From: Citrobacter sp. JGM124 | Lineage (GTDB): Bacteria > Pseudomonadota > Gammaproteobacteria > Enterobacterales > Enterobacteriaceae | Direction of reading: 5' to 3' | Assembly (NCBI RefSeq): GCF_018257795.1 | Contig: NZ_JAERJD010000006.1 | Location: 1 to 64,000 of the forward strand | DNA length: 64,000 nucleotides | Shown here: positions 20,129 to 30,021 of the stretch, in pieces | Layout of the letters: every line of letters starts with the position of its first letter | How positions within the stretch are numbered: position 1 is the stretch's first letter | The notes under the pieces: model-generated | Told to the model about the DNA's origin: nothing | Databases searched by the model: none | The model's input: only the letters and a program-made list of their open reading frames with translations | Program-made: the position numbers and the translations under genes

Positions 20129-21415
20129 ATGTCTGACAAAAAAGCAGTAATCAGCTTAACTGGTGATGATGCTATCGAACTGAATGTTCTAAAAGGAACA
20201 ATCGGTCAGGATGTAATAGATATCCGTAGTCTTGGTTCTAACAACATTTTTACCTTTGACCCTGGCTTTACCTCGACGGCATCTTGTGAGTCTAAAATCA
20301 CCTACATTGATGGTGACAACGGCATACTTCTGCATCGCGGTTTTCCCATCGACCAGCTGGCGACTGAATCGACTTATCTTGAGGTATGTTACATTCTGCT
20401 CAACGGTGAAAAACCGACTCAGGAGCAGTTTGAAGAGTTCACGAAAACGGTAACCCGTCATACCATGATTCATGAACAGATCACCCGTTTGTTCAACGGG
20501 TTCCGTCGTGACTCTCATCCAATGGCGGTATTGTGTGGTGTGACCGGTGCCCTGGCGGCGTTTTACCATGATTCACTGGATGTGAATAATCCAAAACATC
20601 GCGAAATCGCAGCGTTCCGGCTGTTATCAAAAATGCCGACCGTGGCAGCAATGTGTTACAAGTATTCGATTGGTCAACCATTCGTTTATCCACGTAATGA
20701 CCTGTCATATTCAGGTAACTTCCTGAATATGATGTTCTCGACGCCGTGTGAAGAGTACGTTGTCAATCCTATCCTGGAACGTGCGATGGACAGGATATTG
20801 ATCCTGCACGCTGACCATGAACAGAATGCATCCACTTCAACAGTGCGTACGGCTGGATCTTCCGGTGCTAACCCCTTCGCCTGTATTGCTGCAGGTATTG
20901 CTTCACTGTGGGGACCCGCTCACGGTGGGGCCAATGAAGCGGCGCTGAAAATGCTGGAAGAGATCAACAGCGTTGACTACATCCCTGAGTTTATCCGCCG
21001 TGCGAAAGACAAGAATGATGCTTTCCGTCTGATGGGCTTTGGTCATCGTGTTTACAAAAACTACGACCCACGAGCCACGGTAATGCGTGAAACCTGCCAT
21101 GAAGTGCTGAAAGAGCTGAATCTCAAAGATAACAGCCTGCTGGAAGTCGCCATGGAACTTGAGCATATCGCACTGAATGATCCTTATTTTATTGAAAGAA
21201 AACTCTACCCTAACGTAGACTTTTATTCCGGGATCATTCTTAAAGCCATGGGCATTCCGTCTTCCATGTTTACTGTTATTTTTGCCATGGCACGAACTGT
21301 AGGCTGGATTGCACACTGGAATGAAATGCATGACGACGGTTTGAAAATTGCCCGACCTCGTCAGTTATATACCGGTTATGAAAAACGCGATTTCAAATCA
21401 GATTTGAAAAAATAA
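20129..21415 (+). CDS. gltA: GltA, type II citrate synthase
   Basis: GltA condenses acetyl-CoA and oxaloacetate to citrate, the entry step of the TCA cycle. The catalytic residues are His265 ([11 protein letters not shown]), His306 ([10 protein letters not shown]) and Asp364 (PNVDFYSG). The N-terminal domain typical of the hexameric, NADH-inhibited type II enzymes is present. Length is 428 residues against 427. AAGGAG lies 8 bases before the ATG. It is transcribed away from sdhCDAB. Confidence 0.99.
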   Translation: MSDKKAVISLTGDDAIELNVLKGTIGQDVIDIRSLGSNNIFTFDPGFTSTASCESKITYIDGDNGILLHRGFPIDQLATESTYLEVCYILLNGEKPTQEQFEEFTKTVTRHTMIHEQITRLFNGFRRDSHPMAVLCGVTGALAAFYHDSLDVNNPKHREIAAFRLLSKMPTVAAMCYKYSIGQPFVYPRNDLSYSGNFLNMMFSTPCEEYVVNPILERAMDRILILHADHEQNASTSTVRTAGSSGANPFACIAAGIASLWGPAHGGANEAALKMLEEINSVDYIPEFIRRAKDKNDAFRLMGFGHRVYKNYDPRATVMRETCHEVLKELNLKDNSLLEVAMELEHIALNDPYFIERKLYPNVDFYSGIILKAMGIPSSMFTVIFAMARTVGWIAHWNEMHDDGLKIARPRQLYTGYEKRDFKSDLKK

Positions 21416-21443
21416 ATAACGGTTAACGGCACAATATACACCA

Positions 21444-21468
21444 AAGGGAAAACGATAGGTTTTCCCTT
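21444..21468 (+). terminator. Hairpin after gltA
   Basis: AAGGGAAAAC and GTTTTCCCTT (10 bp, perfect) enclose GATAG, 28 bases after the gltA stop. The trailing sequence is TTAATTACATT, so the T-tract is weak and partly within the stem. Confidence 0.6.
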
Positions 21469-21610
21469 AATTACATTAACGTAACTGAGATGACTGACCA
21501 TTAAAACCGGTGGTACAAAACTAATATTAACAAGCTTAAGACGGCTGCGCTGGCGATAGAATTATCTCTGACAGTAAAAACCACCCGGTATATATAATCT
21601 ATTATTATCA

Positions 21611-22018
21611 CTACAACTTCGCATATTCACACAATGCCAACCCGTGGTTATAATTCATTGGACCATCCCGAAAACCATGGTGCCCGGCGGCAAAAGATAA
21701 CCCATTCATTCTGGCTTGTTTATCCATCTCCTGCCTGTAGCAACGTTCGATAAGAGATAATTTTTGTCCGGTGTAACAGCCATCCTGATTATCATCAATA
21801 ACGTGATTAAAATAAAAAAAATTAACAAACCTGTCGAATTTCACGCTCTTTTTTTTCACTGAACTGGCCGTGACACCGGGGGTAATCTGAACCGGACTAT
21901 TCGATACTCCACTGATGCCATCGGAAGGATGTGTACTCGTTGATGACTGATGCTTACTATAAGATGTGTTTTCTGACACTCTCACTTTTGCAGTATCATT
22001 AGATAATTCCAGTTTCAT
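21611..22018 (-). CDS. Unrecognised 135-residue protein, disordered Ser/Thr-rich N-terminus
   Basis: I do not recognise this protein. The frame is supported by a strong ribosome site (AAGGAG, 8 bases before the ATG) and by its position in an otherwise empty AT-rich gap. About a third of residues 1-55 are Ser or Thr with few acidic residues, and no hydrophobic signal peptide is present; a basic patch KKKSVK (55-60) follows, then a compact region at 61-135 with three cysteines (81, 93, 130), an aromatic stretch FVNFFYFNH and a His/Gly/Asn motif GHHGFRDGPMNYNHG (112-126). A disordered Ser/Thr-rich N-terminus is typical of type III secreted effectors, but other explanations are open. No partner gene or secretion system is visible in the window. 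Confidence 0.6.
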   Translation of the reverse strand: MKLELSNDTAKVRVSENTSYSKHQSSTSTHPSDGISGVSNSPVQITPGVTASSVKKKSVKFDRFVNFFYFNHVIDDNQDGCYTGQKLSLIERCYRQEMDKQARMNGLSFAAGHHGFRDGPMNYNHGLALCEYAKL

Positions 22019-22396
22019 GATAACTTCTCCTTTTCATCCGCCCTGTGAGACGTTCCATATCTAATATAATATTGCCACCCATCTTAAAATTAAAACCCCA
22101 GGTGAGAACAAATATCATTGATTACATAAAGCAACAACTAAAATACATATTACCTGCCTCTTGCGCGAGCTGTATATCATAAATCACGATGTTCAATGAC
22201 ACAGAGGAAATAATAAAACCGCATTGCTTGCATATTATTTTTAACGTTTTCCCACTCAGCGATTACCATCGCTGATATTTTGAAAGATGAACCGTAGCAA
22301 AAAGTCATCAGGCAGCGGTTTCAAATATCGGCTGATAATATAGCAATAACATAACAAATGATTATATATTCAGCTTGACGATTGACACCCCGGAAT
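22019..22396. other. AT-rich gap upstream of the unknown gene
   Basis: These bases lie between the unknown gene and the nei terminator. They are AT-rich and should contain the promoter of the 21611-22018 gene (minus strand; TATATT near 22062-22067 is a possible -10 without a clear -35). No coding sequence, repeat or tRNA was recognised. Confidence 0.5.
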
Positions 22397-22440
22397 TAAA
22401 AAAAACCTTCAGAGGCCAGGTCATTCCTGACCCCGGAAGG
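22397..22440 (-). terminator. Terminator after nei
   Basis: On the minus strand an outer stem CCTTC/GAAGG and an inner stem GGTCA-GGAA-TGACC are followed by eight T residues. It starts 18 bases after the nei stop. Confidence 0.85.
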
Positions 22441-22457
22441 ATACCCATGCTGGCTGG

Positions 22458-23249
22458 TTATTTCTGACAGTGAGGGCACCAGTAAAAGGGTCTTGAAGAT
22501 AAGGTTATTTTTTCTATTATGTTAAAACAACGTTCACAAGGCTCTCCCGCCCGGTGAAACACCCGGAAACGAAATAGCGTGCCGTGATGTTTGCTGTTCG
22601 AGCTCTCACCGCGGGTCAGATAAGAGCGACGCGGAACATCAAGTATTGCCTGTGCCAGCCGATCCAGTGCATCATCATCCAAATCGCCAGCACAGTGCCG
22701 TGGCGCAATTTCAGCTTCCCAGAGGATCTCGGCTCGCAAGTAGTTACCAGGGCCGGCCAGAAAAGCCTGATCCAGCATCAGGGAGCCGAGTTGTCGACGG
22801 CGAAAACTGGCAGACAGTATCCGTTCTTTAACGCTCCCGATTGTCAAACTATCGTCCAGTACATCAGGCCCCAGCCGCTTCAGAAATGGCTGCTGGCCAA
22901 GTTGTGACTGCTCAACGATTTCAATATCAGAGGCACTATAGAGCAGTATCGCTTTATCCGCCGTTTCCAGTCTTACCCGTAACACCCTGGAGCTTTGTGG
23001 TGTTTCCCCCGCGTCGACAATACGCCAGACACCGTACAACTGGTTGTGGGTGTAAAGCGTTAACCCATTGGAAAAATGCGTCAGCATCGCTTTGCCACGG
23101 GTTTCAATGCGCTCAATACTTTTCCCCACCAGCATCTCGGTGAAAGGTTTCAATTCTTCATAGGCAAACCAGACACGGGTCAGTGGATGTCCCGCAACCG
23201 CCCGCTCAAGACTATCCGCCGCCCGGCGTATTTCAGGGCCTTCAGGCAT
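22458..23249 (-). CDS. nei: Nei, endonuclease VIII (DNA glycosylase/AP lyase)
   Basis: Nei removes oxidised pyrimidines in base-excision repair and cleaves the abasic site by beta,delta-elimination. The N-terminal catalytic [12 protein letters not shown] (Pro2 nucleophile, Glu3), the H2TH region ([18 protein letters not shown]) and a C-terminal zinc finger (CERCFNIIE to YWCPHCQK) are all present. Length is 263, identical to E. coli. In E. coli nei is the last gene of a ybgI-pxpBCA-nei run; here pxpABC are missing and ybgI lies 93 bases upstream. Confidence 0.97.
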   Translation of the reverse strand: MPEGPEIRRAADSLERAVAGHPLTRVWFAYEELKPFTEMLVGKSIERIETRGKAMLTHFSNGLTLYTHNQLYGVWRIVDAGETPQSSRVLRVRLETADKAILLYSASDIEIVEQSQLGQQPFLKRLGPDVLDDSLTIGSVKERILSASFRRRQLGSLMLDQAFLAGPGNYLRAEILWEAEIAPRHCAGDLDDDALDRLAQAILDVPRRSYLTRGESSNSKHHGTLFRFRVFHRAGEPCERCFNIIEKITLSSRPFYWCPHCQK

Positions 23250-23342
23250 GGTATTCTCCTGGCAAATAATGTGTAAACCGGTTTCACCTGATCAAGGAAA
23301 GTCGCCAGCATTACTCCAGCGCCTCTCCTGCTTTCCCCCCGG

Positions 23343-24086
23343 TCAGGCGGGATTGGGAATATCAATAAAGGTCACGTCAAGGTCTGTCTCACTATTGAGC
23401 CAATCCCCTAATGCCTGAATACCGCCCCGTTCTGTGGCATGATGCCCGGCGGCATAAAAATGCAGCCCCTGTTCCCGTGCCGAGTGAATCGTCTGTTCAG
23501 ATACCTCACCGGTAATGAAAGCATCCACCCCGAAACGGGCTGCATTATCAATAAATCCTTGCCCTCCTCCTGTACACCAGGCAACACGATGGATCTTATC
23601 CGGCCCGGTATCACCACACCATAGCGGGGTACGTCCCAGACGTATTTCCAGCCAGGAGGCCAGTTCAATACCGGATAACGCAGTGGGGAAAACGCCCCAT
23701 GGCACCAGCGGGTCAATTTCGCCCTGATGTTCAATACCCAGTAATTGCCCCAGCTGGGCGTTATTCCCCAGCTGGGGATGCATATCCAGTGGCAGATGCC
23801 AGCCATACAGGTTGATATCATGCGCCAGCAATGTTTTCAGCCGACGTCGTTTCATGCCACGGATCACTGCAGGTTCGCTTTTCCAGAAATAACCGTGGTG
23901 AACGATTATCGCATCGGCTTCCTGCCGTACCGCCTCATCCAGTAGTGCCTGGCTCGCGGTTACACCAGTAATAATTTTATGAACATCTTCCCGTCCTTCT
24001 ACCTGTAAGCCATTAGGAGCAAAGTCGCTGATGGCATTGCTGTTAAGTTTTTCATTAATCAGACGCTCCAGTTCGCTATTTTTCAT
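23343..24086 (-). CDS. ybgI: YbgI, NIF3/DUF34-family metal-binding protein
   Basis: YbgI forms toroidal hexamers with a dinuclear metal site; its reaction is not settled, and links to GTP cyclohydrolase I type 2 annotation are not secure. Metal-ligand motifs IVHHGYFW, YGWHLPLDMHP and AGHHATERGG are present. Length is 247, identical to E. coli. It begins 14 bases after the phr stop codon, so phr-ybgI are probably co-transcribed. Confidence 0.95.
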   Translation of the reverse strand: MKNSELERLINEKLNSNAISDFAPNGLQVEGREDVHKIITGVTASQALLDEAVRQEADAIIVHHGYFWKSEPAVIRGMKRRRLKTLLAHDINLYGWHLPLDMHPQLGNNAQLGQLLGIEHQGEIDPLVPWGVFPTALSGIELASWLEIRLGRTPLWCGDTGPDKIHRVAWCTGGGQGFIDNAARFGVDAFITGEVSEQTIHSAREQGLHFYAAGHHATERGGIQALGDWLNSETDLDVTFIDIPNPA

Positions 24087-24100
24087 GAGGTATCTCTTAT

Positions 24101-25513
24101 CTATTGACGTGCGGCTTCGTAAGCTGCGAGGGTGGCAACACGCGCTTGTTTATGATCGACAATGGGTCGTGGATAGTCGAGTATTTGTCGCTGTTTATCG
24201 GCCCATTCCCAAGGAATATGGATATGTTTACCCGGCACGGTTGCCAGTTCAGGGAGCCAGTGACGGATAAAACTCCCGTCACTGTCAAATCGTTGTCCCT
24301 GGGTGGTTGGGTTAAAAATACGAAAGTAAGGGGCTGCATCTGTCCCGGTTGAGGCCGCCCACTGCCAGCCACCATTGTTCGCGGCCAGATCACCATCAAT
24401 CAACTGAGACATAAAATAACGTTCCCCTTCCCGCCAGTCGATAAGCAGGTCTTTAACCAGAAAGCTCGCCACCACCATACGCAGGCGATTATGCATCCAG
24501 CCCGTTTCATTGAGCTGACGCATGGCAGCATCCACTATTGGGTAACCGGTTTTACCTTGCTGCCAGGCATTTAGCGCTTCGGGATTGTGATTCCAGCGAA
24601 CGTTGTCTGTCCACTGAATAAATGGGCGATAACGGCAGAGACGGGGATAAGCGACCAAAAGATGGCGATAAAACTCGCGCCAAATCAGCTCATTCAGCCA
24701 GATACTGGCACCACTGTCGCCGTCAAGAGCGCTGGGGTGTTCTTTCAATAGCCGATACAGGCACTGCCTGGGGGAGAGCACACCAATAGCCAGTGGGGCT
24801 GACAGGCTGCTGGTACCATTCATCGCCGGAAAGTCTCGCTGCTCACCATAATTGGCCACGGTATTCTGGCAAAAAGTACGAAGATGTGAAATCGCCCCCC
24901 GTTCATCCACAGGGAAACGTAGTGGATTAAAAGCGCGTCGTGGATAGTCGAGTTCGCAAGGGGTGAAGGTCAGCCTGCCGCCACGCACAGCGGGGGCAGC
25001 AACACACTCCGGTAATTGTTCTTTAAGCCGCTTAATAAACGCCCGGCTAAAGGGGGTGAAAACTTTATACATCTCACCATTGCCCGTGACGACCGTTCCC
25101 GGTGCCAGCAGCAGGCTGTCATCAAACCCCTGACAAACAACCTGGCCATCCAGTTCACGTTCAAGGCGGGCATCCCGCTCACGCTCATTGAGCTCATACT
25201 GGTAATTATAAAACAGGGTGTCTACACCGTGCTGCTGACAGAACTGCTTCACCTCTTCAATTGCGGCAGAAAAATCGGTTTGTTGCCTGATATGCAGGGT
25301 AATACCTCTCTCAGCCAGCTGTATTCCAAGGGCATTCAGATGCTGGTTAATATACTCCGCCTGGCGGGGAGCCATATTGTGTGCTCGCCATTGTTCCGGG
25401 GTTGCAATAAATAATGCCAGAACCTGCGCATCCGGCGAACGGCATGCTGCGGATAATGCATAGTTGTCGTGCACACGTAAGTCATTACGAAACCAAACTA
25501 AATGGGTTGTCAT
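24101..25513 (-). CDS. phr: PhrB, CPD-class I deoxyribodipyrimidine photolyase
   Basis: PhrB uses blue light to split cyclobutane pyrimidine dimers. An N-terminal Rossmann antenna-binding domain (starting TTHLVWFRNDLRVHDN) precedes the C-terminal FAD domain with WLNELIWREFYRHLL, GYPIVDAAMRQLNETGWMHNR and the active-site DLAANNGGWQWAASTG. Length is 470 residues against 472. The ybgA gene that precedes phr in E. coli is not present. It heads phr-ybgI. Confidence 0.97.
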   Translation of the reverse strand: MTTHLVWFRNDLRVHDNYALSAACRSPDAQVLALFIATPEQWRAHNMAPRQAEYINQHLNALGIQLAERGITLHIRQQTDFSAAIEEVKQFCQQHGVDTLFYNYQYELNERERDARLERELDGQVVCQGFDDSLLLAPGTVVTGNGEMYKVFTPFSRAFIKRLKEQLPECVAAPAVRGGRLTFTPCELDYPRRAFNPLRFPVDERGAISHLRTFCQNTVANYGEQRDFPAMNGTSSLSAPLAIGVLSPRQCLYRLLKEHPSALDGDSGASIWLNELIWREFYRHLLVAYPRLCRYRPFIQWTDNVRWNHNPEALNAWQQGKTGYPIVDAAMRQLNETGWMHNRLRMVVASFLVKDLLIDWREGERYFMSQLIDGDLAANNGGWQWAASTGTDAAPYFRIFNPTTQGQRFDSDGSFIRHWLPELATVPGKHIHIPWEWADKQRQILDYPRPIVDHKQARVATLAAYEAARQ

Positions 25514-25678
25514 AGTGCTCCTGTTTTCCTGCCCCTGGATTTAAGCCGTTTAACGGTTCAAAAACGGCAAGATTGTCGGCTGAATAAAAAGAACAATGAC
25601 AATATATTGCCATAGTGTATGGCATCTGTCTGATAGCAGCGCATAACAGGATGAAAGATAAGAAAAGAAGAGGGATAC

Positions 25679-25716
25679 ATAAAACAGGCCTGCGCCCGTT
25701 TCAGGTGCAGCCCTGT
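25679..25716 (-). terminator. Hairpin after ybfA
   Basis: On the minus strand ACAGGGCTGC pairs with GCAGGCCTGT (one mismatch) around a 13-base loop and runs into TTTTATG, 15 bases after the ybfA stop. Confidence 0.55.
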
Positions 25717-25730
25717 GGTTAGTTTATCAC

Positions 25731-25937
25731 TTAGTAAGAATCACCCGCAGCGGCTTCTGCCTGATCCATCCATACAGGTTTATCACTGGTTTTCGACCAG
25801 ACACGGTGCAAATAGCTGTAAAATCGCGCCCGGTCTTTCCAGAATAACATACCCGGTAGTGCGATAACGCCCACCGTGACGGCAAACAATCGACGTAAAA
25901 TGACCAGCCATGCAGGATAAGTTTGGTATAGAGACAC
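25731..25937 (-). CDS. ybfA: YbfA, small DUF2517 membrane-associated protein
   Basis: YbfA is a short conserved enterobacterial protein of unknown function. The C-terminal half ([20 protein letters not shown]) is almost invariant, and one hydrophobic segment lies at about 10-30. The start is taken as GTG at 25937 because GGAGGGAGG lies just upstream with 5-base spacing, and it gives 68 residues as in E. coli; an in-frame ATG 19 codons upstream lacks such a site. The kdpFABC and Rhs genes that flank it in E. coli are absent. Confidence 0.9.
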   Translation of the reverse strand: MSLYQTYPAWLVILRRLFAVTVGVIALPGMLFWKDRARFYSYLHRVWSKTSDKPVWMDQAEAAAGDSY

Positions 25938-26321
25938 AGGAACCTCCCTCCAGTTTACGAATGGTTTTCGCGCCAGTTGCTTGTTATGGCTCACACAGCG
26001 GCTTTCCTATTGTTTTATTTGATAAAAATAAAAACAAAAATACCCGCCAGAAAGAAAATATGCCTGCAGCAAAGAGCGAAAAACAGAGACTTGTTACCTG
26101 ATAAAAATCATAGCCTAAAAAAACAGCCATGACCACTCATCCGACCAGAAAGATGCATTTATTCTTGCAGGAATGAATTCTTTGCGTTTACAGACCAGGC
26201 CTCCTGTCCCGGGTGATGGTGCATTATCAATACTGAAAAAAATGTTCATGTATGGAAACCAGACCATGTCACGGCTTTATGTTATAAATAAATCACTCAC
26301 GACTCATTAGGGAATATCATC
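25938..26321. other. Gene-free gap between ybfA and the EamA gene
   Basis: These 384 bases should hold the divergent promoters of ybfA (minus) and the EamA-family gene (plus). The stretch around 26010-26060 is an A-rich tract. No coding sequence, tRNA or strong hairpin was recognised. Confidence 0.5.
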
Positions 26322-26750
26322 ATGAGCGCCTGGTTGTTTTACGCGCTACTATCGGCCGCCAGTGCGGCTTTGGTTGCAATTTTTGGTAAAATCGGTCTGC
26401 AACATCTTGATGCCAACACGGCCACGGCGATTCGTGCCATTGTTATGGCTTTATTTTTGGTGGGTGTGGTGGTTATTCAAGGCAAGCTGAATCTGGTGAG
26501 CACCGTCTTTGCCGATAAAAAAGCCCTGTTGTTCATTGTGCTCAGTGGCGTTGCTGGCGCCCTCTCATGGCTTTTCTATTTTATGGCGATTAAAAGTGGT
26601 GAAGTATCCAAAGTCGCACCGATTGATAAGCTGAGTGTGGTCTTTGCCGTCGTGCTGGCGGTCATTTTATTTGGCGAAAAGGTGTCACTGATTGCCGGTA
26701 TAGGCATCGCACTGATTACCGGGGGAGCGTTGATGGTCGCCCTGGGATAA
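26322..26750 (+). CDS. Half-size EamA/DMT-family membrane transporter
   Basis: The 142 residues form about five hydrophobic segments (2-21, 33-52, 67-90, 98-118, 121-140) with the DMT-family end motif (APIDKLSVVFAVVLAVILFGEK then a final helix). Classical EamA transporters have ten helices as two such halves, so this one probably works as a dimer. The substrate is unknown. AGGGA lies upstream of the ATG. It has no E. coli counterpart at this locus and stands alone between ybfA and pgm, with its own terminator. Confidence 0.85.
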   Translation: MSAWLFYALLSAASAALVAIFGKIGLQHLDANTATAIRAIVMALFLVGVVVIQGKLNLVSTVFADKKALLFIVLSGVAGALSWLFYFMAIKSGEVSKVAPIDKLSVVFAVVLAVILFGEKVSLIAGIGIALITGGALMVALG

Positions 26751-26766
26751 GCGCTTTTACTGGCAT

Positions 26767-26793
26767 AAAAAAGGCACCCGCAGGTGCCTTTTC
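26767..26793. terminator. Bidirectional terminator between EamA gene and pgm
   Basis: AAAAGGCACC and GGTGCCTTTT form a perfect 10-bp stem around CGCA with A-tract before and T-tract after, so it can serve both the plus-strand EamA gene and the minus-strand pgm. Confidence 0.85.
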
Positions 26794-26812
26794 AGTCTCT
26801 CGCATGTGAGTA

Positions 26813-28456
26813 TTATTTTGCGTTTTTAAGTACTTCGCTGACAATATCAACAGCTTCTTTTTCAATTTTCAGGCGATGTTCAGCCCCTAAGAAACTTTCA
26901 CAATAAATTTTATAAGCATCTTCGGTGCCTGATGGGCGCGCGGCAAACCAGCCATTTTTCGTCATCACCTTCAAACCACCAATCGATGCACCATTACCAG
27001 GGGCGGTGGTCAGGCGCGCAATAATAGGATCGCCCGCCAGTGTGTCAGCACTGACCATTTCAGGAGACAGCTTGGATAGCGCCGCTTTTTGTGCCCGTGT
27101 CGCCGGCGCCTGCAGGCGATTATAGCTTGGGGAACCAAAGCGTTTAGCCAGTTCGTTATAGTGTTGCTGCGGGTTTTTACCCGTCACAGCGGTAATTTCC
27201 GCTGCCAGTAAGCACATAATAATGCCGTCTTTATCCGTCGACCATGGTGTGCCATCGAATCGCAGGAATGAGGCTCCCGCACTCTCTTCGCCACCGAACC
27301 CTAAACTGCCATCAAACAAACCATCAACAAACCATTTGAAACCCACAGGGACTTCTACCAGCTTGCGCCCCAAGTCATCAACAACACGGTCAATCATTGC
27401 AGAGGAAACCAGCGTTTTACCTACTGCCACATCGGCCTTCCATTGAGGACGGTGCTGGAACAGGTAGTTAATCGCTACTGCTAAATAGTGGTTTGGATTC
27501 ATCAGCCCGTCTGGAGTGACAATGCCGTGGCGGTCGTAATCCGGGTCATTGGCAAAAGCCAGGTCAAACTTGTCACGCAGCGCCAGCAATCCCGCCATGG
27601 CACATTCAGATGAACAGTCCATCCTGATAGCGCCGTCTTTATCAAGATGCATAAAGCGGAAAGTCTGATCAACAGAATCATTAACCAGGGTTAAATTCAG
27701 GTTGTAGTGACTGGCAATACGTTTCCAGTACTCGATACCAGAACCGCCCAGGGGATCAACGCCCAACGTTAAACCCGCTTTCTGAATACCACCCATATCA
27801 ATGATGTCGACCAGCCCTTCAATAAACGGCTGGACCAAGTCTTGTTGTTTCACAAAACCACTGGCCAAAGCCGCATCCAGAGTCAGACGCTTCACCCCGT
27901 TGAGATTTTGGGCTAATAATTCGTTGGCGCGTTTTTCAATCACGCTGGTCACGTTAGTGTCAGCAGGCCCACCGTTTGAGGGGTTATACTTAATCCCACC
28001 GTCATCAGGAGGATTATGGGATGGGGTTATCACAATGCCGTCAGCCAGTACGGTGGCATGCTTGTTATGCTCGAGAATCGCGTGGGAAATAGCAGGCGTC
28101 GGCGTAAAACCATTATCTTCCTGCACTATCACCGTCACCCCATTCGCTGCCAGCACTTCCAGTACCGAGATAAAGGCCGGCTCTGACAGGGCATGCGTGT
28201 CTTTACCCACATAGCACGGACCGGTAATACCATTTTTAGCCCGTTCTTCGGCAATCGCCTGCGCAATGGCCAGGATATGTGGCTCATTAAAACTGTGACG
28301 TACTGAACTACCGCGGTGACCAGAAGTACCAAATTTTACCTGGTGGTCAGCGTTGTTGACGTCGGGTTTCAGCACGTAATACTGCGCTGTAAGTTGAGCT
28401 ACGTTAATCAAATCACTTTGTTGTGCAGGCTGACCTGCGCGCTTGTCGTTAGCCAT
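26813..28456 (-). CDS. pgm: Pgm, phosphoglucomutase
   Basis: Pgm interconverts glucose-1-phosphate and glucose-6-phosphate, linking glycogen, maltose and UDP-glucose metabolism. The phosphoserine is Ser146 in [12 protein letters not shown], the Mg-binding motif is DPDYDRHG, and the sugar-binding GEESAG and phosphate-binding [12 protein letters not shown] motifs follow. Length is 547 residues against 546. It lies 26 bases after seqA, as in E. coli, where the two form an operon. Confidence 0.98.
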   Translation of the reverse strand: MANDKRAGQPAQQSDLINVAQLTAQYYVLKPDVNNADHQVKFGTSGHRGSSVRHSFNEPHILAIAQAIAEERAKNGITGPCYVGKDTHALSEPAFISVLEVLAANGVTVIVQEDNGFTPTPAISHAILEHNKHATVLADGIVITPSHNPPDDGGIKYNPSNGGPADTNVTSVIEKRANELLAQNLNGVKRLTLDAALASGFVKQQDLVQPFIEGLVDIIDMGGIQKAGLTLGVDPLGGSGIEYWKRIASHYNLNLTLVNDSVDQTFRFMHLDKDGAIRMDCSSECAMAGLLALRDKFDLAFANDPDYDRHGIVTPDGLMNPNHYLAVAINYLFQHRPQWKADVAVGKTLVSSAMIDRVVDDLGRKLVEVPVGFKWFVDGLFDGSLGFGGEESAGASFLRFDGTPWSTDKDGIIMCLLAAEITAVTGKNPQQHYNELAKRFGSPSYNRLQAPATRAQKAALSKLSPEMVSADTLAGDPIIARLTTAPGNGASIGGLKVMTKNGWFAARPSGTEDAYKIYCESFLGAEHRLKIEKEAVDIVSEVLKNAK

Positions 28457-28482
28457 TGATTATTCCTTACTGACGGCGAGTT

Positions 28483-29019
28483 TTAAATGGTACCGCAAAC
28501 CTTCTCAATCAGTTCTGCAGGGAACTGCATTGATTGCATAATATGCTCTACCATGCTGCACTTACGGCCAGTATTGGTATTAGTGATCACCCAATATGGG
28601 GTGCCTGGAATATGTTTGGGCTTGGTGTGATTACCATTAGCCAGCAACGTTTGCTCATTGCCTGCAAAATAGACACGCGTGCGCCCATGCAGCGATTCTG
28701 TCGCCTCACCGAAGGCCTTCGCATCCAGTTGATAAAGTATGGAGAGAATCATCATGAAACGATTCACCGCTTTATTTTGCACAGCATACTCATCGGAAAG
28801 CAGTAGCTCACGCAGCGCACGAACACGCTGACGGGCCATATTTACCGGTTTATCCTCAGGCGTGGTTTCATTTTTATCAGCCACAACAGGCACCACAGAA
28901 ACCTGACCGGCAGTAAACTTAAGCATGCGCCGTAAAATATCGGACGCGCTCTCACCAATATGCTGAGTATGGCTGGCAATGTAGCGATACAGCTCGTCAT
29001 CAACTTCGATTGTTTTCAT
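28483..29019 (-). CDS. seqA: SeqA, negative modulator of replication initiation
   Basis: SeqA binds hemimethylated GATC pairs, sequesters oriC and organises nascent DNA. The oligomerisation domain (1-35, MKTIEVDDELYRYIASHT) and the DNA-binding C-terminal domain (about 65-178) with VITNTNTGRKCSM, whose asparagines contact hemimethylated GATC, are present. The start at 29019 gives 178 residues against 181; the difference lies in the linker. It diverges from ybfF. Confidence 0.97.
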   Translation of the reverse strand: MKTIEVDDELYRYIASHTQHIGESASDILRRMLKFTAGQVSVVPVVADKNETTPEDKPVNMARQRVRALRELLLSDEYAVQNKAVNRFMMILSILYQLDAKAFGEATESLHGRTRVYFAGNEQTLLANGNHTKPKHIPGTPYWVITNTNTGRKCSMVEHIMQSMQFPAELIEKVCGTI

Positions 29020-29194
29020 CTTAATCCGGTACGCTTTATTTTTGACCCCATTGACGGGGATTATAAGACTAAAACCCAACGGGGGGTAGGTTAACAGGTG
29101 ACGCGGAACCTGACTTGGTGAAATATTTGCCGCGTACTCATAGTAATAGCTTCATGATACTCTAACAAAACGTATCAAAATAAAGATCTTTGCC

Positions 29195-29971
29195 ATGAAA
29201 TTAAATGCCCGTCTGCAAACAGCTCAACAATCGAACAATAATTACCCCATTGTCCTGATACATGGCCTTTTCGGCAGCCTCGACAACCTTGGCATACTGG
29301 CTCGTGATCTCAGCCAAACCTATACACTGTTACAGGTCGACCTGCGTAACCACGGGTTATCACCACGCAGCGACGAAATGAATTACCCTGCAATGGCGGC
29401 AGATATACTCGATACCCTGGATGCTGCCGGCATGGATAAAGTGATCATTATTGGTCATTCTATGGGAGGTAAAGTGGCCATGGCACTAACCGCCCTCGCC
29501 CCAGAACGCGTCGAAAAACTGGTGATTATCGATATTGCCCCTGTGGCTTACAGTGAGCATCGGCATCGGGAAATCTTTACTGCACTTCATGCGGTTACCG
29601 AAGCTGGGGCCACAACACGCCCGCAGGCCACCGAAATAATGAAACGCTATATTAGTGAAGCCGAAGTGATCCAGTTTTTACTTAAGTCATTTCATCAAGG
29701 AGAGTGGCGATTCAATGTTCCGGTACTCGAAGCCAGATACGAGAATATTATTGGCTGGCAACCGGTGCCAGCCTGGCCACATCCGATACTGTTTATTCGT
29801 GGGGGAAATTCACCTTATATTGAAGAACGCTACCGTGATGAGCTACTTAAACAATTTCCTCAATCCCAGGCTTATGTCGTTTCTGGCGCGGGGCATTGGG
29901 TTCACGCTGAAAAACCCGATGCGGTTTTGCGCGTCATTCATCGTTTTCTTGGTGCAGCAACCCAGGGTTGA
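29195..29971 (+). CDS. ybfF: YbfF, alpha/beta-hydrolase esterase
   Basis: YbfF is a cytoplasmic esterase active on short acyl esters and acyl-CoA substrates in vitro. The nucleophile elbow is GHSMGGK (Ser89), the oxyanion region is HGLFGSLDN, and the catalytic histidine is in GAGHWVHAEKPD. Length is 258 residues against 254. The 5' context is weak for ribosome binding. It precedes ybfE and fldA on the same strand. Confidence 0.93.
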   Translation: MKLNARLQTAQQSNNNYPIVLIHGLFGSLDNLGILARDLSQTYTLLQVDLRNHGLSPRSDEMNYPAMAADILDTLDAAGMDKVIIIGHSMGGKVAMALTALAPERVEKLVIIDIAPVAYSEHRHREIFTALHAVTEAGATTRPQATEIMKRYISEAEVIQFLLKSFHQGEWRFNVPVLEARYENIIGWQPVPAWPHPILFIRGGNSPYIEERYRDELLKQFPQSQAYVVSGAGHWVHAEKPDAVLRVIHRFLGAATQG

Positions 29972-30021
29972 TTAAAAAAAGAGCGAGTGAATGGCTCAGG
30001 GTGCGAACACATTGGCTGAAC

